The notes beneath the pieces are model-generated. The model was not told the origin of the DNA, did not search any database, and saw nothing but the letters and a program-made list of their open reading frames with translations. A program made the position numbers and the translations under genes. A stretch of DNA of 64,000 nt from Himantopus leucocephalus (Eukaryota; Chordata; Aves; Charadriiformes; Recurvirostridae), in contig RSEF01000001.1 of NCBI GenBank assembly GCA_003993805.1, positions 147,731,779-147,795,778 of the forward strand, written 5' to 3'. This document shows, in pieces, positions 30,937-41,231 of the stretch. How positions within the stretch are numbered: position 1 is the first letter of the stretch; every line of letters begins with the position of its first letter.

Positions 30937-31179
30937 CCTTCTCCTGCTGGGTGCTTTTGTGGTATGAGGAAGGCATCAAGGGATACAACACAGGCAGAAC
31001 ATAGCCTCCCAGTACCGCATTGAGAAATTTTTAATTTGCTGGCAAACATCAGTCACATCTTAACCAAGTTTCTCCATCACTTCAAAACGACAGAGTCCTG
31101 AATTAATCTTGAAAAAAAGAACAGCCTAATACGAAACCCAGCACCCCCCCCCCAAACGCAAGCATTATCCGAGAAGGAC

Positions 31180-31262
31180 ATAAAAGGGGACGAGGCAGTT
31201 CACATACCGCGGCAGCAACACCAAAGCCGGAGGAGTACCTAGGAAAGAGTAATTTCACCAAT
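31180..31262 (+). promoter_or_regulatory. Possible EGFL6 upstream promoter elements (TATA-like, CCAAT)
   Basis: A TATA-like ATAAAAGG lies at 31180-31187 and a CCAAT box at 31258-31262, just before GC content rises sharply. They are on the same strand as EGFL6 and about 600-680 bases before its ATG. The transcription start is not visible, and CpG-island promoters often lack a working TATA box, so this is tentative. Confidence 0.3.
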
Positions 31263-31359
31263 TAGCACCGGCAGCTTAGACAACCCCTTAGCCCGGGGGC
31301 AGCTGCCTTCAGCAGCTTAAACAAAGTTCGGCCACGACCGAAAGGCAAAACCTGCAGAA

Positions 31360-32265
31360 ATCTTTCAGCGCGGCTGCCATTCCCCCGCGGCGGGACCCCT
31401 GCGGCGACAGTGGGTGCCCGGCGGCTGCCGGGACGCCCCCTGCGGAGGCGGTACCGCGGGGGGGCAGCGGTCCCTGGGCCCCCTCCCGACCACCGGGGCG
31501 GGCCCGGCTTTCCCCTGCGCGCCCGTACCCGCGGGGCAGCGTGGTACCCTCCTCCTCCGCTACCCTCCTCCCGGCTGGGGCTTCCCGCCCGCCGCCCCGG
31601 TCCCGCAGGCCCGGCGGAGGCCGCTCTCGCCCCCGCCGGGGTCGCCTGCCCGCCCCGTCCCGGGGGGGTGTGGGGGGGCGCCTGAGGCGAGCGCGGCCGG
31701 AGGCGGGCCCGCTCCGCCCCGCCAAGTTATACAGCCCCGTCCTGCCGCCCGCCCGCTCTCCCAGCCCGCCGCCCCGCCGCCGCCGCCGAGGGCCAGCGAG
31801 CCGCCGCCACACCGCCGCGGGGCCGGGGCCGGGGCCGCCTCCCCGCGGCCGGGCGATGGTGCCGGCGCCCGGGGGCGCCCTGCTCGCCGCCCTCCTCGCC
31901 GCCGGGCTGGCCGCCGCGGGCAGGTGAGCGGGGTCGGCGGGGCGGTGCTCGGGAGGCGGGGGGAGCCGGGGACCGGCCGCCCCGCTCCTGGGGCGGGGGT
32001 GGTCTGGGGCTGGGTCCGGCTCCGCGGGTGGCCGGGCCGGGCGGCGGCGGGCCGGGGGCTTGCCGCGCTCGCCCGCTGGCGAGGGTGTTAGCCGGTGCCA
32101 CCTCCACCCGTGTCCGTGGGGCTGGTGCCGGTGCCGCGCTGCACAGCCCCGGAGCGCTTGAGCGGGTACCGCGTCGGGCCCGGGTCGGTGGTGCTGGACG
32201 CCCGTGGGGAGAGGGGGGGTGGTGGCTTCCCAGGTGGGGTGGGTGGGTGCCGCCGCTCGGCGGGC
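31360..32265. promoter_or_regulatory. CpG island over EGFL6 promoter and first exon
   Basis: Very GC-rich, CpG-dense DNA with many CCGCC/GGCGG blocks, which are potential SP1-type sites, contrasts abruptly with the AT-rich sequence on either side. It spans the EGFL6 start codon and first donor site. Many long open frames appear here on both strands, as expected when GC-rich DNA lacks stop codons; I do not regard them as genes. Confidence 0.85.
31856..31923 (+). CDS. EGFL6: EGFL6 coding exon 1: signal peptide
   Basis: Encodes MVPAPGGALLAALLAAGLAA followed by AG, a short hydrophobic secretion signal. The ATG has a purine at -3 and G at +4, a strong initiation context. The donor is CAG|GTGAGC and splits the codon in phase 2; joining to exon 2 makes a Ser codon (AG+C). 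The same frame stays open upstream to an ATG at 31541, but that would bury the signal peptide inside a Pro/Arg-rich leader, so I chose 31856. Confidence 0.85.
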
Positions 32266-32530
32266 GGTAAGTCACCGCCAAAGGTGTGGGGTTCTTCTTC
32301 ACTCAGTGCAAAAGTGGTCACTTCAGTGCAAAAATGGTCACCTCAGCGCGCTGTGGGGGAGGCAAAGGGCGAGCAGCGCGGAGAGAAAGGTGCGNCCGGG
32401 CGGTAAGTCACCGCCAAAGGTGTGGGGTTCTTTTTCACTCAGTGCAAAAGTGGTCACTTGAGTACAAAAATGGTCACCTCAGCGCGCTGTGGGGGAGGCA
32501 AAGGGCGAGCAGCGCGGAGAGAAAGGTGCG
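32261..32530. repeat. 134-base direct duplication split by a lone n
   Basis: Positions 32261-32394 and 32397-32530 match over 134 bases with about three substitutions; a single n sits at 32395. Each copy also carries a pair of roughly 20-base internal repeats (GTGCAAAAGTGGTCACTT-like). Placement of the n exactly at the junction suggests two overlapping contig ends, possibly the two alleles, joined without merging. Confidence 0.9.
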
Positions 32531-34683
32531 AGCTGCTCTAGTCTCCAGTTTGCTGGTATAAACGCTTTGAAATCGGCCTGCCCTGGCGGCTGTCACGTTC
32601 GGCAGAGACGGGTACGCTCCAGAAAGAGAATGAGTTTTTTTGGGAGACGATAAATAAAGCCGCTGACTCCAGATGAAGCCATTCCGGTGTTCCCCTTTCC
32701 CAGTTCTCCAGAAGCCACAAGTGCCGCGGCAAGGGAGTAGCTAGGAAAAGGAGAATTCGCAGCAACTGGGGAAGAAGCCCTCAAGATTTTATTTGGGTTT
32801 TTTTTTTTTTATGTGGTGTGGTTTTATTTGTTTAGTATGAGATTTGTGAGTGGGAATGATCACCAAGTGGCAGTGTGCTGCGCCAGGTGCTCAGCTCCTC
32901 AGGAACTGGAAGTTTATGAATTCCGGACCTGCTCTGATAGAAGACACGTTTGCTCTCCCAGCGGAGCTTCGTTTACATGTCCGTTAGTTATTTTTTGATG
33001 TTGTGTATTTGCATTCCAAACACTTTGAAAGGTGTAAAACCACAAAATAAGGGCATTATCTCTTTCCAGAAGAAAGTATGGAGTTAGCTGGAGCAAAGAG
33101 GGATGTGTTCAGTAAAAATGATGTTATTGGACAGTAAGTTGTGACACCTATGTGAAACCTGCAACCTACCTAAGACTGATTGCTCTGCAGGCTGTCTTGT
33201 CCAAGCTGATGTTGGATGATGGTGGTGGCACCTCTCTTTTCTACGAAGATTGTCATTCTGCCCTTTTCCATTGGGAGGAAGGGGAAAGACAAGATTTTCA
33301 AACATCTTGATGGAAGCCTCAGATGACGAGGGCTTCTAGTTTAAGAGGTCAAAGAAATCCTGTTGGCTCCGAATAGCTAGGAAGAAGGAACGGGAAATGG
33401 TGACAATTAGAATCAGTTTGGAAAAAATGAATTCATTATGATGATTTTTGTCTCGTAAAAGTGTGGCTTTCGTGTCTGGACTCTTCTGCTCTGAGCACTT
33501 CCTTTAAGGAGTTTGGTGGGCACATGCAGCCTTAAAGGAGCTTCCACAAGCCCAAACTAAACTTCATTTGGTGTTTTGGCAGGGACTCACAGTGAAGCAG
33601 GATTGTTGTCATGCTGAGTGCCTGAAACTGGCTGAAGGGATGTCTAAGACGCAGTTATTAAAAGATAGCAGATGACACTTTTTTGGTTTTATTTAATATG
33701 ACCATAGGTGAACCTTTTTCTAGAAGGAAGTCACCCTTCAAATGAAGTTGTGTAAAAACAAACAAACAAGCAAAACCAAAAAAACAACCAACCACCACCA
33801 CAAAAAAAAATATGCCGTCATTTGGTGAAGTGTTCAAATTTATCCCTGCATGACATAAACTCATATTAGACTTTTTAGAAATTTCTTTCAAATTGCTAGA
33901 TTGTGAGATACCATCTTTTTGTCCTTCTGAATAGACCAGTTAAACAAAATTTTAGGTTTGGTGCTAGTTGTTTTTTGCTAGCAACAATATCCGGATTTTT
34001 TTTAGAGGAAAATCAAAGAAAGGGATAATGTCCTGTCTTTGAAGTTAACTGGAAACTGCTAATAATATAATTGAGGCCCTCCCCCGCCCACCTGCCAGCA
34101 GCAGGCAGCTATTGTATGGGCAAGAGCTGACCAAAAGTGTCCTGTACAGATCTTAGGGAAACAGTGCACTAAATCTATCCAGCAGCTGTGTCTTGAAGGG
34201 AAAAAAAAAAAAGTAAAAGTTCATGAATGTTCCTTTCCAGAGAAAATTTCAGTAAAAGGCAGAATATTAGGAGGACCTGGAAACAAAAAATGGTATTAAC
34301 TCAAATCATACCGGACTTTTGTTATTTACCTACCTGGTTAAATCAGGCTTTTGAAGACTTGCTCGCTCATGCTCTGCAGCTGTTACTGTCACATAACTCC
34401 GTTCAGGCAGGGCTTACACCGCTCATGGTCACTGGTCCGGAGAGCATGACAAGGAACTTATTTCACCGTTGGGATTTTTACTGCTTTTTATTTTAGCCAT
34501 TACTGGTAAAATGGCTGCTAATGAGGATTACAGACCAGCACAGCTACCAGCTCAGTTACTATATTTGAAATTTTTGACTGTCCATTAGTATACAGACATT
34601 TTTAGTAGCTTGGATTTGGCGTAGGTCATAACTAATTTTGAGAAATGGATGCAATGTAAAACTGCTTTCTTATTTTATAGAAT

Positions 34684-35143
34684 TGTCCTGGTTTCAGCTG
34701 AAGTAGAGTTAATTTCCTTCCTAGTAGCTGGTAGAGTGCTGTGTTTTGGATTTAGGATGAGAATAATGTTGATAACACAGTGATGTTTTAGTTGTTGCAA
34801 AGTAGTGCTTACACTAAGTCAAGGACTTTTCAGCTTCTCGTGCCCTGCCAGCAAGGGGGTGCACAAGAAGCTGGGAAGGAGCACAGCCAGNCGGCGGGGG
34901 GACAGGCTGGGCATCAGTCAGTGGGTGGTGAGCACTTGTATTGTGCATCACTTGCTTTATATATTCTATTATCATTATTATTGTTATTATTATTATCTCT
35001 TCCTTTGCTGTCCTGTTAAACTGTCTTTATCTCAACCCATGAGTTTCACTGTTTTTTCCATTCTCCTCCCCATCCCACCTGGGGGGGTGTGTAAGCAAGC
35101 AGCTGTGTGGTGCTTAGTTGCTGGCTGGGGTTAAACCATGACA
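34684..35143 (+). mobile_element. Solo LTR of an endogenous retrovirus, with 5-base target duplication
   Basis: The element starts TGTCCTGGTTTCAGCTG and ends GGTTAAACCATGACA, giving the TG...CA ends of a retroviral LTR. It is flanked by a perfect 5-base direct repeat, AGAAT (34679-34683 and 35144-35148), the mark of integration; five bases fits ERVL-like elements. An ATT-rich stretch at 34966-34998 and a GTTAAACTGTCTTTATCTCA block are typical of a common avian LTR family. No internal viral genes adjoin it, so it is a solo LTR left by LTR-LTR recombination. A lone n at 34891 may hide missing sequence from the middle of the LTR. Confidence 0.88.
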
Positions 35144-37249
35144 AGAATGAAACAACAAAAAAAGAGGAGTAAGGGGTGTGGGGGGGAGTCTGCTGGATAA
35201 GCAAGTCCCAGCATTCAGGTGTGTGCTTGTACTGGTTATTGCACTTGTAATATTTTTCTTTGCAGTTGTTTGCATATTTAAGCTATCGGGGATATCAGTC
35301 CTACCCTATCAATCAACCTCGCTCCACTGGAAGATCTATCTAACCACTTGATCAGTGGAGCAGGTGAACTTTATGGACATGTTTTATTGTAAATACATAA
35401 CTTTTTTTAATATCAAATTAAGTAAATCACTGCAAGAAGTCAGAGGTACTGTGTAGTAGTTGAACGTCTGTCCTCACATCACACACCCAATTTATTTTGA
35501 CTGCTGCTCACTACTGTAGGTATAGATTGAACACTTACCTGATCCTGGCCAGCGTCTGAATGCTTTGCTCTGAATTGGTCTAACTTCTTTTTGGGATAGA
35601 ATTCATAATCTTCATATTACTCCAGAAAGGAACAATTTTTTTCAGCAGCAGCTGAGTAAATGGGACTTACTTCATTCATGCCTATGCTTGTATCACTATA
35701 GGCAACATTAGGTCTTTCTCAGTTCGTGAAAGAGACTACGTATCTTAAAATTAGGTGGGAGTTGTTATCCTGGTTCTTTAATGCTCTTCAGGACCCTCAC
35801 CCCTCATGTGGCTGTGTTCATACTCGTGTCCCCCTCAGAGTATTAATGGACAGTAATACAAGAGCAAATGGATATAAATTGGCCTTTCTCTTAACAAGCT
35901 CTTCTCATTCTTGTTTGGAGCTGCCTGACATGTAGTAGGGAAGCGATCAGATCCCCCTGTCAGCTTTTGGTTTGTTCAACTGAAGCCAAGTTCTTCACAT
36001 CCTCTCTAAAATAGGTTTTTCATTCTTCATAGCTTTTATCATCTTATATACCATATGTAATTCATATTTCTTCACCATGGATGTTAAGAACTGTATGCAA
36101 TACAGTTCTTAATTTAATACGTACCTGATATGGCAGCAGTAAAACTTCCCTGGAATTTTGACTGAAACACCTGAGATGCCCGTGTATTTTATAACAGTGC
36201 TAGTGGCTCACAGTGATCTTGTGACAGCTAACACGACCACCTCAACTATGGAGCCCCTGGCTTATTTTAGAAGTTCTTGTTATTCATCTTTAATGTTCCT
36301 TGCTAAATGCCATCCTGCTGGTTTCAACAATGTCACAGCCACGTAAAATTGGCTACTTCTCTGCTGCCTGGGCATCCTGGATGGCACAGTCTACCACATG
36401 TTACCTTTAGCACCAGTGCTGGTGCCACTGACTGCTCTTGCCACTGACCCACACAGTGATGTGACATGCAGGGTCCACCCTCTCTTGCCTTGCTTCTTCA
36501 GTCACGTATTTAGGCTACAGGTTCTTCAAGGCCAGGTGTATTTCGCACACTGAGCAGTGACAAGCACAGCAATCTCACTCAGGTTTCTAGCTACTTGCCA
36601 TGAAATCCTACATGAATATCATATAGGGAGGCATCAGGAGCGTCCTATGTCTCCAGTCTGCATTATTTCTCCCCCAGCGTCCAGGAGGGTCCATGTGACA
36701 TTGTCTTGGAAAGGATCTGCCTGCCTGAAAGGACCTCCTCTTTATAAATAATCTTTCCCTTGCACAAAATGCTGAACTCCTGACAGCAATGGCAGACCTG
36801 ATGGCTGGTGGTTCTTCATGGGTCAGAGGGACTAACCTGGCAAAACTGGTTTTCCTCCCAGATTTTGGGATCCAGGTGGGCTCTCAGTGATCTAGTTGGC
36901 CTTTCCCGCTGCCAAAGGTAGGCTCTAACTTGGTGCTGCTTGTGGAAGTCAGAACAAGTGAAAGACTTGTCCAGGGCAGCATCTATACAGTTCAGCTATG
37001 TTCATTTTATTTGCAGTTTCATGGAACATTTCTCAGTTTTAAGTCAAGTTTGTACTGAAATCTTGTAAGATATTGTATACTTTGTAAAGACACTTTCCTT
37101 ATTTGATTTTGAAGTGAATTATTAAATAAAACGTTACTCAATTAGTTTGTCTTCCTGTGGAAATGTGGAAATACTTCCTTTTGGAAAGTAACGAGATCCT
37201 GCTTCCTCCAAGCTTTAGGCATTTTAACCTTCCAGGGGAGTCACAGCAC

Positions 37250-37362
37250 TATCCAGCTGCATTCAAGGGGATTTTCTGGAGTGTAAGCAGAATATACATT
37301 TACTATCCAGGTGAATTCAAGGGCACTTCCTAGCATGTAAGTAGAACGTATGTTATTTAACT
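37250..37362. repeat. Diverged tandem duplication, about 58-base unit
   Basis: Two adjacent units begin ACTATCCAGCTGCATTCAAG and ACTATCCAGGTGAATTCAAG and stay alignable through a TGTAAGCAGAA / TGTAAGTAGAA block, at roughly 75-80% identity by eye. This is an old local duplication inside EGFL6 intron 1. Confidence 0.75.
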
Positions 37363-38919
37363 TGTATACTTGCAAGTGATGTAAGCCAGCAGCATTTGAT
37401 GAACAAAATGAAAAGGGGTTCTTACTGTCTATAAATCCAGAGGCAAGATGCTGACTTCTAATAGACACCCCTAACAGAAGTCATAGCTGTTCAATATGCT
37501 TTTTCTCCTGTCTGAAGATGGGGTATATTTAGTCCTGTAAACTGCATCACGGGGTGGATGTCAAAGTCTGGGTGACTTCAGAACAACTTTTTCCAACAAT
37601 GAAGTCATAACTTGCCAGCTGACATGAGAACCATTTCTTCATTCAGGGTATCTCAGATATGTAAGCTTACGCATTTCCTCTGAACTCCCTTCTCTTTCCA
37701 ATGGTTCTGCTACTAAAGAAAACTCTGAAGTAATATATTACATCTTTGAAGTTTATGCATATATGTATTTTACAAGTTTGCCTTAGTGGTGTTTGCAGTA
37801 ACTGTTCCAATATGAGCGCGACCCTTGCAGATAAGCACAGGGAGGTACGTGCAAAGCACTGCTGTAAGGTGATAAAGCAACGCCTTTATTGTGCATCAGA
37901 CTAAAAAATGCAAAAGTTCCTAGCCTGTTGACTTTTTTCCACTTTTTTCCCCGCCACAGGGATGCTTGTTGCTGTGTATTACGCCCCTCAATACCCCAAA
38001 TCTCTTGCTACAAAGCTCTCGCAGATAAGGTATTTTCTGTGTCAGAAACAACACCTCGGGCTTTTTGAAGAAAGCACATTTTAAATTATGGCCTGGAAAA
38101 AGCAGTGGGGACAGAGGATTTTGGAGAAAGAAGAGGATTTCATAAAGGGGGCAGGCATGTGGTAATGGAGAACTTAAGTAACAGCAAGCAGAGGGAGAAG
38201 AGAACCAGGTTGACAGCAGCTGTTGCAGCACAGAGTAGGTCTGGAAGACTTACAGAGTTGTGGATTTCCATCAGATTTATAATTTTGGCAACTAACATTG
38301 CAGATTTTCCAACTCTTGTAGCTGTTGCTTATTGGTGGATTAAATGAACGTTAATTGGTATGGTCAGGGAGTCCCATGCAACCAGAATGCATGTGACTCT
38401 CTGCGCTTGGGCAATCCATCTGTGCATATGCAGTGGCTGTGAGCCTACAAGTCACTAGCTTTTATAGGACTGACTGATGTTCCAAAAGCTGCTTTTCTGT
38501 AGAATCAGTATTTCATCATTGAAAGCAATAGCGCTGTCAGGTATGGCATCATATATCCAGTCTAGATTCTTCATGTGACACAAGCTGGAGTAGCCCCATT
38601 GACTTCACTGATATTAAAAATGACTCATTCTAGCAGGGGACCTGGCTGTATTTTTTCCCTTTGCCATGTTTCTCCTTAGAAAGGATTTATGTTGCACAGT
38701 TCATTTATCGCAGGTGAAACATTCCCATCTCCTCTGTTTCTCCGACCAAATGCAACTTTGCATTCCTGTCTAGGAACACTGTCGAATGGTCCAAGGCTTG
38801 GCAAAATGAAAATGCCTGAGAGTGGATAAAACATGAGGGAAATGTACAAAGGAGTATATGGAGCAATGGATTAAAATGTGTGTGCTTGCTGGAGCTAGTG
38901 TTTATCCTTCTTTACACAG

Positions 38920-39032
38920 CTTGAGAGCTCATGGGCAACTGGTGACTGTGAGCCAGCCTGGGGTGTGTCGCTATGGTTCTAAGCTGGATTGCTGTTATGG
39001 CTGGAAAAAGAACAACCAGGGCCACTGCGAAG
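38920..39032 (+). CDS. EGFL6: EGFL6 coding exon 2: mature N-terminus and first Cys cluster
   Basis: The acceptor TTTACACAG|C and donor GAAG|GTAAC bound an exon entering in phase 2 and leaving in phase 1. It encodes about residues 23-60, including the EGFL6/nephronectin-type block GVCRYGSKLDCCYGWKK, which contributes the first cysteines of EGF unit 1. Confidence 0.92.
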
Positions 39033-41138
39033 GTAACATTAACAGTTTATGCTCGTTTCTTCTCCACGGCTGTGACTTGCTACTAATAAAGGGGTTTCAT
39101 ATATGTCTGCCAGAAGTTACAGAAAAAAACCTTCTGAGGAGTGAAATCTCTTAACTGTGAGACAGGATAAAACATGTTTGAGAAACCATCTCCTCAAAAA
39201 AGCAGAACTTTGGGTAAATAACAACAAACAATAAAATTCATATTCAAAAATTCTTAGGTCCAGAAGGCACCATCTGTTCTTACCTCCTGCACAGCCCTGG
39301 TCAGTGCCTATACTATTACAGCTGTCAAGTAAGTGCCAAAAATGCAATTTCTTCTAATGCTACATATGGACCCCTGAAACGTTTTGGGTTTTTTTTATCA
39401 CTTGGTATCCTTTATCTTCAGAAGTACACAGCCTCTGAGAACCAGGAGGTTTTAACTTTCTAAAAATATAAATTAAACCCAAGCGATAAGTGCGCCTGAC
39501 TTGAGCTTGGGTAGCCAGCCAGCGTTCTGGTCTGTGGGTTGTTGGCTCAATGAAGAGTCGATGTCTCTTAAGACACTTCTAATTTGTTAAAGGTTCGTAG
39601 ATCCCAAGGAGAAGGTGATGTGGAATCTCTCTCTAGCTGTACTTGGGAAAAACACATCAAAGACATAAAATACATGTTTTAGGAATCATTCTCAGATGTT
39701 GTACCTGTTGTCCCAGAGAGTTTGACATTGTATATCAGGTGAATTTGAATAGAAGCTTAGGGTAATTCATTGCTGAAAATCAACAGACTGATGTCTAAAA
39801 GGGAAAGATGCCAAAAAGTCTCTGCTCTCTATATATAGCATGACAGTTTAAAAAAGGAAAAACTGATTAATACATTTATTAGTATTTATGCATTGCTTAA
39901 TAGCACCTTAGTTTTGATGCAAATGAATACCTTGAGGGACAACTGGCAAATGTAACTTTGATCAGCCAGTGGAGTAAGTTGTCTTGCTGTAGAGCACTAG
40001 GGTGCTTTCTTAGGAAAATTCAGTTTTTATAAACTTTTAAGATTATTCTTTGGCAGATTTCTTAAGCCAACTGTAATTCTGCATTGTAAATCCAGACGCA
40101 GTGGTGTTCTCTGCTTCAGTGTCAATATTCAGCTGGTCTCACACTATGCCACACTGCATTTAGGGATGTGGGTTGAAATACACCTTAATCTGCAGAGCTA
40201 GTACATCTGAATGAATCTTTAAATGTAGGGAAGATACTTGAATTCAGCAGTGTGTATTTTAATTAAGAATTTTACTATTTAGTAACTAACACTATGACTT
40301 TCATATTTCCTGTCGTTTCCATAGCAGCTTAATTGTACAAGGTAGCGAGATGCACATCCTAGTGCATACTCTTTTGCTGTTTTCCCAGGTTTTCCTGAAC
40401 TACCCTCATGTTGATCAATCATATTGACTTTAGGAGCCTTAAGCCTTATAAAACTCAGCATTTAATTTCTGCCTAATGATCCAGAGGGCTGAAAGTTAGA
40501 AAACCTTTACTTTTTAATGCATCCAGGCTAAGCACAGCCCTCGCAAGTCACTGTAAACCTGATGCAATTGTACTTACTGGGATGTGTGATAAGGATAGTT
40601 GCCTGATAGTTTGACAGATGTACTCTGTATGTTCCACCATGGGATGACCATGTTCCTTGGCTGTAAGTGAGGAGATCCAAGAGTGAAAAACTGCTGTAGG
40701 ATAATGTGTCTCCTTTGGCTGCAGGAGAGTGCTGTTGCCTCTTTCCTACTCCAAATGCCAAGCGTAGCATGTCGAGCTGCTGGCTAGCTGCTTCTCACAT
40801 ATTCATCTTAAAAATAGGAAAAAGGCAAGAGTAAAAAACTAAATGTGAGTCGTAAGCATGGCAGAAAAATCATGACAGTGCTAAAAGGAGTCCCTTCTTC
40901 TCCAGGTCTTTACAAACCTGGAAAAGCAGACTCTTGTGTAAGCCACGCTAGTGTTACTTTTCTCCAGCAGAAATAAAGTGCTGATCAGTAGCTACCATGC
41001 CCAAACTAGAGGGAGAGGTATGGAGGATGTTGAACTTGTGCAACAAGTTTTTAGGCAACTAAGCAGGGCCAAAGTTCTCAAATAGAGTCTTTCTAACTTT
41101 TTCTTTTTCTCTCTTCTTTCCCTGCCTGACTCCTCCAG
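39033..41138 (+). other. EGFL6: EGFL6 intron 2
   Basis: A 2.1 kb phase-1 intron. It ends in a pyrimidine-rich tract before CTCCTCCAG. No repeats or other genes recognised. Confidence 0.85.
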
Positions 41139-41231
41139 CTATCTGTGGACATGGCTGCAAGTATGGCGAGTGCACGGGACCAAACAAATGCAAATGTTTC
41201 CCTGGATTTACAGGGAAAACCTGTAATCAAG
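41139..41231 (+). CDS. EGFL6: EGFL6 coding exon 3: remainder of EGF domain 1
   Basis: A 93-base, phase 1-1 exon for about residues 60-91. The translation contains [18 protein letters not shown] and ends GKTCNQ, a short EGF module without the calcium-binding consensus. Acceptor CTCCTCCAG|CT, donor CAAG|GTTTGT. Confidence 0.93.

Larger units (their letters stand above)
31924..38919 (+). other. EGFL6: EGFL6 intron 1
   Basis: A 7 kb intron that begins in the CpG island and then becomes AT-rich. It contains a 134-base duplication around a lone n (32261-32530), a solo LTR (34684-35143) and a diverged tandem duplication near 37.3 kb, all listed separately. No other exon was recognised. Confidence 0.8.

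Noticed and set aside
1..31000. Search for TMSB4X, TLR7/TLR8, tRNA genes or pseudogenes upstream of EGFL6
   Set aside because: No matching motifs or convincing exon structures were seen on either strand.
31309..31381. Divergent short frame starting MAAALKDFCRFC on the - strand at the CpG island
   Set aside because: Good ATG context but only 23 codons, no consensus donor and no partner exon to the left. A divergent non-coding RNA is possible but not supported.
31309..32321. Long open frames on both strands in the GC-rich block (for example 31414-32091 and 31727-32302)
   Set aside because: Low-complexity Pro/Arg/Gly/Ala translations overlapping on all frames; expected from CpG-island composition. 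Only the 31856 start with a signal peptide and good donor is supported.
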